Positions 25,401 to 37,400 of a stretch of 64,000 nt of DNA are shown here, piece by piece. Source of the DNA: Topomyia yanbarensis. Its lineage: Eukaryota > Arthropoda > Insecta > Diptera > Culicidae. The stretch's first letter is position 1. Every line of letters starts with the position of its first letter. The notes under the pieces were generated by a model. It was not told where the DNA came from. It made no database searches and saw nothing but the letters and a program-made list of their open reading frames with translations. The stretch covers positions 96,668,113 through 96,732,112 of the forward strand of contig NC_080672.1 of assembly GCF_030247195.1 (NCBI RefSeq), written 5' to 3'. The position numbers were made by a program, and so were the translations under genes.

Positions 25401-28400
25401 AGTTTCAACGATCGAGCTAAGAATTTGCACAGTTGTTGTAGGACCCAAATGGTACCTGAAAAGTTGCTCGGAGCTGGATTCCATTTTTTGTCCCACCCTA
25501 ATGCACATGATAGTACTTCTTGTTTGAGGTGTATGTGTAATGGTTTGATATTTAGAAGTGCCTCAAGAGCAGCAGTCGGAGGTGTGGTGAAAGCCCCAGT
25601 CAGCGCCATGAGCGCCATTCTTTGCAGATGGTTTAGCTTTGACTGGACATTACCTCTCCCCTCTGTCACCACACAAGGCACCCGTGTGACAGAATTGGAC
25701 GCACAATTGTCGTGTAAATCTTAAAGATGTATTTAGGTTTGAGACCCCAGGTATAGTTCGTCTGCACTGCCCGAAAGCCATCCACTCTTTCTGGACTATG
25801 AACTCAATGTGACCAGTCCAATTCAGTTTGGAATCCAATATAACTCCAACGTATTTGACTTGATCTGCACACAGGAGCTCAGAATCAAAGAACTGCAAGG
25901 GACGAACCCAGGTTGTTATTCGCTTTTTCGTGAAACGAACCATTGAAATTTTGTTTAGGTTAACTGATAATTTAACTTGTCGACACCACTGTTCGACAGC
26001 TCTTAATGCCTATTGCATTAGGTCAAAGATTGTTCCGATGCAAAGTCCAGTAATTAGTATTTGGGAATCGTCAGCAAATCCGTGGGTTGGAAATCCAAGC
26101 TCATTGAGTTTCTTCAACAAGCCGTCGGCTACCAAGTTCCATAACAAAGGTGACAGAACGCCACCCTGAGGACAATCGCAAATACTCAACTCCCGTATCT
26201 CAGCCTGTCGCAGTGACAAGCAAAGAATGCGGTTACTAAGCATTGCGTTTATCTAACCTGATACACATGCAGGTATCCCTTGACCGCGCGTTGCTTCCAG
26301 AATAGACTGGAAGGATACATTGTCAAAAGCACCCTCAATATCTAGGAATACACCCAAGCTAGATTCCTTGAGCGGGAAGGATTTTTCAATGTTGTAAACA
26401 ACATCGTGAAGCAGAGTGATCGTGGATTTCCCACACTGATATGCATGTTACAGTTTGTGCAGTGGATATTCAACTAAACTCACGTTCCTGATGTGATGAT
26501 CGATTATCCGTTCCAAAGCTTTCAGAAGAAAAGAACTTAAGCTGATAGGCCTACTCTTGACTTCTTCATAGCTTGAGCACCCTACTTTGGGAATAAATCT
26601 AACTGTTATTTCTCGCCATGCTCTCGGGATATACACGGTAGACTGGAAAGCATAATATTTATCAAGACATTACGGCATAACTTCGGACCTATCGACATGT
26701 GCAATTTTGACGAAACTCGCTTGACAACTGTTCATAACTCCAAAAACGGTACTAGCTAGTAAAGGATGCCAACAAGTTAGCAAGGCTACATCGGGTGAAC
26801 GTGGTGAGCTAGTAACAGCATGCTGTGCTGTTAATGCAGCGGGAGGTTGTATCCCCCCATTCATGATCTTTCCCCGCAAAAACTGGCAGTATAGGATGCT
26901 CAACAACTGCTAGCCTAGAACGGCCGGGAGTACATATCCGAGCGGTTGGATGACTGCTGTAAATTTCGTAAAATTTCTTGAACATTCCACAAAACACACC
27001 AAGTGCTCAATCGAAAAACCATGTTTAATGACTATCTACGAGATGGTAGAGTGCTTCCGCCAGGCCTTCACTCAAGCTTTTATAATAAAGAACTTACTTA
27101 ATGGATTTGAAACCACCGGATTTCAGCCATTCAATTCCTATATATTTACCGACGATGACTTTCTTGATATGTGACTGATAGACCGGAATCGGAAAACCAA
27201 CCAACTGCTAACGATCATTCAACAGATCAGAATGTCACTGAACTTACGGTTCCAACCCCTGATGTTGAGCAAAAGCAAAAAGAATCAATCACTGGTATTG
27301 CAGCGTATGAGATTCCAAAAGCTACACCGGTTCCCCGAAAGCGACGCAGGCCGGTTAGAGTTGGAAACCTCGAAGATTTCGAAGAAATTAAAAAGACTCC
27401 AAACATAATGGAACCAAAGACTCCAGACACAATGGAACCACTTGTTAGCCCAAAAAAAGTCGTAAGCGTGGAGAAGCTCAGATTCTGACAGACACTCCGG
27501 TTTGAACGAAAATTGAGCTAGAATTCAGAATCAAGCCAGAGCAACGAAAACTTTTATTCTTGAATTGTTCCGAAAATTATGAATCAACTTGGTTTAAAAA
27601 AAATTCCGCGCTATCAAATAAATAGTTTCATTTCAGCACTAATATATTTCTTTATTCAAGTGTACAAAAGGTGTGCTCCATTTACAACATTGAATACAGA
27701 ATCTTTTAAATATTTTTTCAAAGAGGAATCAAGTGTCCTAAAATTAGGGGTCGAGTCTCCACTAGTCTAAGCATTTTCCATTTATTTAATGTTTTCCAGA
27801 AATGCTAATATCTCTTGTCCAGTGTAATATTTCCATGCATTTTTTCTGCGAATATTAGTTATCCCTAGAACTATATATTATAATATGTAGTCATTACTGC
27901 ATGTAGAAAGCTAAAAAATCCTGCGTGTTCTAAAACAATGCTTTGATGCTAGTCCCGCAACACCTTTCTCGTGCCTCTTCAATGATTCTCTGCGCTCAGG
28001 GTTTTTCCTGACTTGGAAGCGATCCTTTGTTTTCCGGTTTTCAAAAAAAGATGTAAACACGACGTGCGCAAATATCACGAAATTGTAGTCTTATGTGCTA
28101 CATCTAAACTATTCGAGTCAATCGTAGTGGATTTTGTCACTAACAACTGCCTTAACATAATAGCTGAAGAATAACATGGATTCATTCCTAAACGATCTAC
28201 TAGTACAAACTTAGTTTCATACACATCCTACATAACTCATGCACTTCAACAGACTTCAAATTGACGCGATTTATACAAACCTTACTGCACCTTTCAACGA
28301 GATCAACCACAGTATAGCAGTTGCCAAACTCGAACAGTCCGGTTTGAATCCACCTTTTCTTAGCTGGTTACCTATTTGGACGTCAAATGAGCGTAAAAAA

Positions 28401-31400
28401 TTCCCTAGTAACAATTGGGGTTTTACGGCGGTTTTATAGCCACTCATAAAACTTTGATTGCACTTGTAGCGTACTATAAAACTTCGATTGTTACTTGGGT
28501 TGACATACTATTTCCCAACCATTTGCTGCTATCTCCGGAGTTTCGCAGGGCAGCCACCTGGGACCCCTAATATTCCTGTTATACTTGAACGATGTCCAAT
28601 CTTCACTAAAATGTCTCAAGCTTTCCTATACCAACGACTTCAAGCTATTCACCATCGTAAAATGTCTTGATGATGCATGATGATGACTTCTTCAATGTGA
28701 TCTAAAAACTTTCGCCAATTGGCGTAGCAGTGCTCCATAATAGTCAAGTATTTTCTATTGACTAATTTAACGTTTAGGAAACCAACACACAGCGACTCTC
28801 CACCTGATCTAACATCATTTGGTAAAAATTCCACCCGATTTAACCTCAATCTCGCACTAACACAACTGCACATGGGTTAGTCAACTATAAACTTTATAGC
28901 AATAATCTTCGGACTTCTGTTAGTGATCTAGGCGCAGTTCATGACTCAAAGTTAACATTTAGAGACTATATTTCATACATCTCATAAAAAAAAACTTCCA
29001 GAACACTTGGCATTATCTTTCGTACAGCCAAAAAAATCAGAAATGTGCACTCTTTACAGTCTCTCTCTTGCTCTCTAGTACTATTAAAACATCATCAGCT
29101 GAAGACCATTCAGCTCTTACGACTTCCCTTGCGCCTGCTTCCCTGGAATGAGCTGATAAATTTGCCCGCGTTTGAAGACAGGTGTAAATTGATTAGTCTA
29201 GACCTGCTCAGTTATCGTCGTGATGTCGCAAAGGCCTTTTTTGTCTCCGATATTATTCAAGGTAATATCGATCGCTCCGCATTACATCAATAGTTGAACT
29301 TCAAAATTCATCGTCGTGTTTTACGATCCCCGGGCGTTGCGACTGACTTTGTTGATTCAGGAGACTTGACCAAGCGCGAGATTCAACAATTATTAATAAC
29401 GTGTTCTATTTGGTTCTTAAATTTTTTTCAAAAATATTTTTATGCTTGTTTTGATCCCATCAAGTAATTTTAAAAGTTTGGAGTGAAAAATCCTTTCCAC
29501 ATAGAAAATATGCCGTAATTGATGAATTGGCGTTAAATGATGTATTTTTTTTATCAAACTTTGTATCGACATTGTTGGATTGCGGTTCGTGGGTCGAGTT
29601 AAAACTCCCAAACACCATCGGCATTAACTTCCAACAATTCCAAATCCAGCGTTACCTCCTTTTCTACCTTTACTGACCTGTAGGCCTTTCTTACACTGGT
29701 CCCTGATGTTCAATCCTTTCCTTTCCTGTAGATGTTCCTTCTCCAAAGTGTCCGACTTCCTTCCAAATTGTTGATAGGTGAAATTCGGTTCCGAATAAAA
29801 GTACCACTTCCGACTAACGTTCCGAATAATAATCACACTTTATTGAAGCTAAACAATACAACGATTTATTGATAAAGATGCGCGTGTAGAGGCCGTGTTT
29901 ATTTAAAGGCAATCGGTTGGCTACTGACTGGCCAGAAATTTTTCTTACTATCTTCTACCTACTATCGTTCGGATCTGCATACTACTTTGCTATCATACAA
30001 TCAGTGTATGTGATAACAATTAGAGATGCTCCTTTTTCTTTTAGACGATAAGCGTATAACAGTTAGTTTATAGTTTAGGATAATGTAGGCATAGCAAAAT
30101 TTAGATACTAACTACTAATTGCAACATTACCGGCCCCCTTGAACTAGTTTCAACTATATAATCTAGACATATAACACTAAAATTGACCATTAACACTAAA
30201 ATTGACCATTAACAATAGAAAGCTTACATCTAACAAACATGTAAAATTTAAGGACCTTCTGTACTCTCTTCTGCTATGGCATTTTTGTGTTCCGATGGCA
30301 GTGGACATATTCGGCATACGGGTCTTCTGTATATTCCGTTTGCTGTCTTTACAGTCACTACGCGAACGATATCTTTTTCACCAGGATGCACCTCGATGAT
30401 TCTGGCTAAAGGCCAGCGCAGTGGTGGCAGGTTGTCCTCTCGTAGTACCACGATGCTACCAATACGAATTGGGCTTGGTTGCAGATGCTTGCTCGATGTT
30501 TGCAATTCACAAAGATATTCTTTGCTCCATCTTTGCCAGTAGTGCTGGAACATTTGCTGTCGATGTTGGTAGTGGGCAAGACGATTTGTGGGGATGCTGC
30601 GGAGGTCTCGTTCTGGAAGGGCTTTCATAGAGGTGCCGATCAAAAAATGCGCCGGCGTGAGGGCATCGAAGTCTGAGGGATCGTCAGACAATGGTGCTAA
30701 TGGACGGGAATTTAGCGCAGCCGATATTTGAACAAGAAGCGTGGTGAAATCTTCATGAGAGAGCTGACGTACACCAATTTCCTGCTTGAGAGACGTTTTG
30801 ATGGAGCGAACTGCGGCCTCCCATAATCCGCCGAAATTGGGTGCTCTAGGAGGAATAAACTGCCATGAAATACCTTGTTGAGCAAGTTCGGTTCCAATTT
30901 TGTTCGATTCATTATTTAGAATGCGGTATAGCTCATTTAACTCGTGCTTGGCGCCAGCGAAGTTTTTAGCATTGTCTGAATGAACTTCGCTCGGAACACC
31001 ATGATATCCAATGAAGCGACGGAAAGCCGACATAAATCCAACTGTTGATAGGTCACTGACGATTTCAAGATGCATCGCTTTGGTGGCGAAACAAACAAAA
31101 ACAGCGATATATGCCTTGGGAGCTGCGGCACGACGATGCGGAGGCTTTAAATAAAAAGGACCGCAGTAATCCACACCTACGATGGAGAACGGTCTACTTG
31201 GTCGAACGCGTGGACACGGAAGCTGGCCAGTTGGTTGCTGGATGGGTACTGGATTACAGCGAAAACAACGATGACATTTCTGAAGCACGGTGTTGACCAC
31301 TCGTTTACCATGTATGGGCCAAAACTCCTGTCTCATAACCGCTAGTGTTAGTTGACGTCCTCCATGGACTGTTTGACGATGAAAATAATCAACGAGCATT

Positions 31401-34400
31401 CTGGTGAAGGGATGCACACTTGGAAGTATTGTTGGATGTTTTGTAGTGAATTCTTGGGCGGAATAACTAAGACGACCACCAACTCGAATGATGCCGGCCT
31501 TATCAAGAAAAGGACTAAGCAACCTAAGCGTAGACCTTTTATGCACATGTCCGTGCTTGTGCAAATGTTTAAGATCATTCTCGAAGCACTCGGCTTGAAC
31601 TAGTTTGACCAAAGCCAACTTTGCCGTTGAGAATTCTTCGACAGTTATAAATGGGGAACGATTGCTACTTTTGACATTCCGACAGTTGCGAGTAAAACGA
31701 ATGCAGTATGCAACAATGCGCAAAAGTGGCTCCAACGAAGAACGCATCATGAACAGCGCATTCGGCTCTGGCACAACAATGGCAGTATGAACTAGCTTTC
31801 GTGTCTCCAGCTCTTCATCAGTGAAATTCACGTCTCGGGTATTGGATTGACATATTTCAGCCGACGACTGCAACCACGGAGGCCCACATTTCCACAGCAA
31901 GCTTTGAAGAAAGTCTTCAACTGACATACCGCGAGAGACTAAATCGGCAGGATTCTCCTTTCCCGAGATATGTTGCCAGTAATGTCCATGTGACAGCGTC
32001 TGAATAGTAGAAACACGATTAGCCACAAACGTTTTCCACGTGTTAGGAGGAGATTTTAGCCAGTGTAACACAATGGTAGAATCAGACCAAAAGGTACACT
32101 TGCAACCAGTCAAATCAAGAGACTTGACTACTTTCGCATGCAGACAAGCTGCTTCCCTTGCAGCGCAGAGTTCTAGTCGCGGAAGTGTTAATCTTTTTAG
32201 CGGAGCGACGCGGGACTTAGCAGACAGCAACTCGATTCGCACATTTCCTGTTCGATCCACTGTACGTATATATAAACACGCTCCATATGCTAACTCGGAG
32301 GCGTCAGCGAAACAATGAAGCTGAACGTTGACCCAACCGGAAATGAATGCAAACCTACTGATTCGTAGCTCTGATAATCTGGACAACTGGCCGTAGAAAT
32401 CTCTCCATTTCTTCTCCAGGGAGGGCGGCACAGGAGCATCCCATCCAGTTTGTGCTTTGCTGCTTGCATAATAATTTTTGCTGAGACCACCACCGGCGAA
32501 ATCAATCCAAGTGGATCGAACAGCTTTGCTATAGCCGAAAGCATGCGCCTCCTGGTCCAAATATCGCTATTTTCTGCAATGTCGTAAACGAATCGTAGGT
32601 GATCAGTGCTTGGATCCCAAGTAATTCCTAAAGTCTTCACCTCTTCATCAGGATTCAGCTCGAACGTAATCGACAGGTTAGTGCCAAGCTGATCTGCAGG
32701 AATTCCAGCCAAAACTTCAGGACGATTTGAACACCATTTCCGTAGTACGAAACCTCCTTTTGACATGAGATCAGCGAGCTCCTTTCGCAACTGGATTGCC
32801 TTCGGGATACTTGAAGCTCCACCGATAAAGTCATCAACGTAGAAATCGTGAACTAGCGCTGCACTCGCCAAAGGAAAGCTCGCACCTTCGTCAGCAGCAA
32901 GCTGGTGCAATGTTCTAATTGCCAAGAAAGACGAAGGTGTTAGTCCGTATGTAACCGTTAACAGTTCATATGTTTCGATGGGCTCATTCGTAGAAAATCT
33001 CCAGAAAATACGTTGAAAAGGAATATCATCCCGATGTAAAAGTACCTGTCTGTACATCTTCTCAACATCTCCGACGAGGGCGACTTCATGCTTCCGAAAA
33101 CGCAGCAGCAAACTTACTAGTTCATCCTGAATCGTCGGTCCTTTCAGAAGCGCATCGTTTAGAGCAAAACCACTATCAGTTCGGGCTGATCCGTCAAACA
33201 CAACGCGCACTTTTGTTGTAGTGCTTGATTCCTTCACCACTGCATGGTGGGGTAAGTAGTAGCCTTTCAAACTACCAGCTTTATCCATGTCTGCATTCAA
33301 CTCCTCTTCCTTTAGCAATTTCATATGCCCTAGGTCCACGTACTCCTTCACAAAGGCGTGATATTGATTTTTCATCTCCGGATTTCGCTCCAACCGTTTT
33401 TCCAGCTTCGAAAATCGCTCCAATGCCATAGTTTTTGATTCTCCAACCATCCTATCGAAATGTATATGCTTTGGCAGGCGAACAATGTATCTTCCATCCT
33501 GCAAACGACCATGAGTTTTAACGAAGTGTGCTTCACAATCCTGTTGCTCTTTAGACCAAGGCGGTTGATCTTCAGAGCTTTCCACTTTCCAAAATCGTTC
33601 AAGTATATCCTCCAAATTTTCCGATGCAGTTGCCATGTAGCAATTAACTGATTGATTGCTAGAGTTTACACACTTGCCCGAGACAACCCAACCGAATACA
33701 GTGTCCACCAAAATGGGGAGTCCCGGGCCCAATGAAATTCGTTTCATCTCGCGCTCATACAAGAACCGATAGAAATGTTCCGCCCCAATTAGTAAATCAA
33801 TCCGACTGCTGGTGTTGAATTCTGGATCAGCCATTCGCAAATTATCTGGAATCTTCCAGTGCGAAACCGCTACGCTAGCCGAAGGTAGTTCAGAAGTGAC
33901 CCGCTGTAACACCAAGAAATCCACCCCAACCGAGAATTCTGTCACTCTAGAACTGATGATTGTACTGACTGCATGCTTGGCCCTCGATTCTGACTGTCCG
34001 ACCCCACAAATAGGAACATTTACCGACCTCCGTTTCAATTTCAGCATTTGGCACAATCGCTCACTCATAATATTTGCCTGCGAGCCGTTATCAAGAAGGG
34101 CCCGAGCTAATTGCTTTTCACCATGCTGATCCCGTACTGCTAATACAACCGTAGACAAGAACACGTTGGATGTACTCCTTTTCGTTCCAACACTGTAAGA
34201 TCCAACTGCTTCGTCCTCCAAAATTTCATTTTCGTTTGCTTCTGCTCCACTCGTCGCAACATTTGCTGATGCTGTTTGCGCATCAGATTTCCGTGAAGAT
34301 TGTCCACCTGATGTGTTGCTAGAAGACCCGCCGTTGCTGGGTGGAAAACCCGGATGAATGAGAGAATGATGTTTTTTGCCGCACGTCCTACAGTTGAAGT

Positions 34401-37400
34401 TTGAGTTGCATTCTCGTACCCAATGTCCGACTCGAAAACAGTTACTGCACAATCGTTTGCTGTTCACGAACTCCAATTTTTCCTTGAGATTCAAACTCAA
34501 AAATTTCGCGCATCGCGCCATATAATGACTGTCACCACAACATGGACAAGCTGCGCCGACCCGCTCGTTACCAGTGACAGCGTGAACCGCTAATTTTGGA
34601 CGTTTAAATGTAGATTTTTGAAGAGCATTGGAGCATTCTATCGCATTCGATGATACAGCATCTAAAACCCGTGTTCGTTTCTCTAAAAATGCCACCAGAA
34701 CAGCAAAAGTAGGTACATCAACCGATGCAGCATGGTCCTCCCAAAGCTGGAGTGTCTGCCCATCTAATTTTGAACACATCCAATGTACTATCAGCGCACC
34801 CCAACTATCCGTGTTTTCACCCAACTGTTTGAGGATTTTTAAACGCTGCTCGAACTCGTCAACTAATCCATGAATTGCAGCAGCAGATTCCTTATCGATC
34901 TTTGGATATTCCATCAAAGCCTGAAGATGACGCTTTTTGAGCAGGTATTCGTTGGAATATCGTTTGGTTATAGTAGCCCAAGCTATACCATAATTTCCGC
35001 CAGTGATCGTCAACGACTCGATGAGCTTTGCCGCCTCTCCCTTCAATGCTGATTTCAAATAATGGAATTTTTGAACATCGTTAATTTCCGCCGATTCATG
35101 AATGAGAGATTCATACGTAGATTTGAACGATAGCCATCCTCGATAATCTCCATCAAAATCTGGTAATGAAATCTGCGGCAGACGTACTCCAGAATGAAAT
35201 CCAATCGAGCTGTGATTCCGCGCAACGCTGGTGTCAAAATTTGGTGCAAATTGGATCGAAGGGGCAATTTGACTCAGCAAAGCTGCTCGCAAGTCAAAAT
35301 AAAGGTTCTCAAACCTTGCATACACCCTGTTGTTTTCCTCCTCATATTCGTCTTTTTCATCCAACCCATCAATTTCCTCCTGAACTTCTTCGAATTCCTC
35401 CCATTTTTTCTCCAGTTTGTCCAGCCTACTCTGAACCTGCCCGCTTTGTGTTTCCGAATCGTAGGCATCCAAGAATTGAGCATGCCGTTTCAACGATGCA
35501 AACATGCGCTCCCGCTTCTTGATTTTTTCTTTTATCAATCGTTCTGCCATACCCACTACCAACACTAGCTCAGGAACACAAATAAATCCTCCGGAGACCA
35601 AAAATGATAAAAAGGAACCAGGAAGTACCGCTAACCAAAATAGGATTCTTTGGACAGGTACTCACCTGAGGCCTGTCCAAGATAGGCCTTGTATTTAATA
35701 TTGATCGGCTTCCGGTCCCCGTCGGAAATAAAAGAATCTCTTGCTATGTTCCGTTGACAATGGTAGAAGGACATGCAGTTCCAGCTCACAAAAGCAAGAT
35801 TCACCAAGGCACGAAAAGAAAAAAATCCATAAGCGCACCCGCAACACAGGTGGAAAAACTTGGAGTGTCACTCACCTGTGACCTTTCAATAATAGGCCTT
35901 ATATAATTCTCAATATGAACCTATGTAATACGCCGTACGAATTGATCGACTAAACCCTGGAGTGCAAATTCAACTCCGCCGGATGGTTGAATACAGTGAC
36001 GTCATCAAGTAATTGTAATTTTCCTTGCTTTCGTTGGCACAGTAAATGCATCTGCCTAATCCCCGTATCCTCCAAAAGCGCCAGCGAAGAACATGCAACG
36101 AGATGATAACACCGCGTAACACCACAAAAACTGTATAAATATATTGGACAGGCACTCACCTGAGGCCTGTATGCAATAGGCCTTGTCTAATTTTAAAAAA
36201 AATATCCGAGTTCCACCGTTAAAATATCCCATATGTAGCCAAAAATTCCAAGAGGTTGTCACGTATTCAATCGTCTTCGTTTCTGCATGCACTATTCCAG
36301 CTCCGTAAATATCAAAACCGTGCTCACTCACCAGTGAAACAGCAAAACGTTGTGTGGTTGATCATGTGCGAAAAGAAACAGAAAGATCCAAGTAGCACCG
36401 AAATGCAGAATAAAATTGTTTGGAATGCCACTCACCTGTGGCCTTAATCTATAAGGCCTTGTAGAAATAATATCGCCAGCAAGTTTTTTATGGTTTTCCA
36501 AAATATTTCGAGAAGAACTATTGCTGTCTGATACGCAGAGTGGGAACTCGAGTGAGTGTTCTTGCTAAGTGCACTTTCAGGCTCAGGAAATATTTCATCT
36601 GCATCTCATGGCGCAATTAGATGGTGATAGAAGTGCCAGCAAAATGACGATTTGCGCGCGCTACTTTGACCAAGCCAAGAACAATGACCGATCGAACAAT
36701 GGTGCATGTGGCTCGAACTTGACCGCAGATCCTGGTCACGGCACCAAAAATGTTGGATTGCGGTTCGTGGGTCGAGTTAAAACTCCCAAACACCATCGGC
36801 ATTAACTTCCAACAATTCCAAATCCAGCGTTACCTCCTTTTCTACCTTTACTGACCTGTAGGCCTTTCTTACACTGGTCCCTGATGTTCAATCCTTTCCT
36901 TTCCTGTAGATGTTCCTTCTCCAAAGTGTCCCACTTCCTTCCAAATTGTTGATAGGTGAAATTCGGTTCCGAATAAAAGTACCACTTCCGACTAACGTTC
37001 CGAATAATAATCACACTTTATTGAAGCTAAACAATACAACGATTTATTGATAAAGATGCGCATGTAGAGGCCGTGTTTATTAAAAGGCAATCGGTTGGCT
37101 ACTGACTGGCCAGAAATTTTTCTTACTATCTTCTACCTACTATCGTTCGGATCTGCATACTACTTTGCTATCATACAATCAGTGTATGTGATAACAATTA
37201 GAGATGCTCCTTTTTCTTTTAGACGATAAGCGTATAACAGTTAGTTTATAGTTTAGGATAATGTAGGCATAGAAAAATTTAGATACTAACTACTAATTGC
37301 AACAGACATAACTACTAGAGTAATTAATTTGTGTATAGAACTCATATACCGTGTTAACCCTCATGAAGTGGTGAAATGGTTTTACATTAATCGGAATATT

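Larger units (their letters stand above)
29573..37304 (-). mobile_element. BEL/Pao LTR retrotransposon, nearly intact
   Basis: This 7.7-kb element lies on the minus strand, in the same orientation as the UCP gene whose intron it occupies. Two 554-bp LTRs (29573-30126 and 36751-37304) start TGTTG and end CAACA and differ at about four positions. Perfect 5-bp target duplications GACAT lie at 29568-29572 and 37305-37309. A likely primer-binding site (TGGTGCCGTGACC on the minus strand) sits next to the 5' LTR just below 36751. A purine-rich tract (AAGGGGGCCGG) abuts the 3' LTR just above 30126. Gag and pol follow, with one frameshift in pol. The leader region contains four diverged repeats. Near-identical LTRs imply a recent insertion. 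Confidence 0.95.

Noticed and set aside
29624..29836. 70-codon open frame, also at 36802-37014
   Set aside because: It lies wholly inside the LTR in both copies and on the basis of position is non-coding.
30276..35698. Plus-strand open frames across the BEL element
   Set aside because: They are antisense shadows of the long gag-pol frames.
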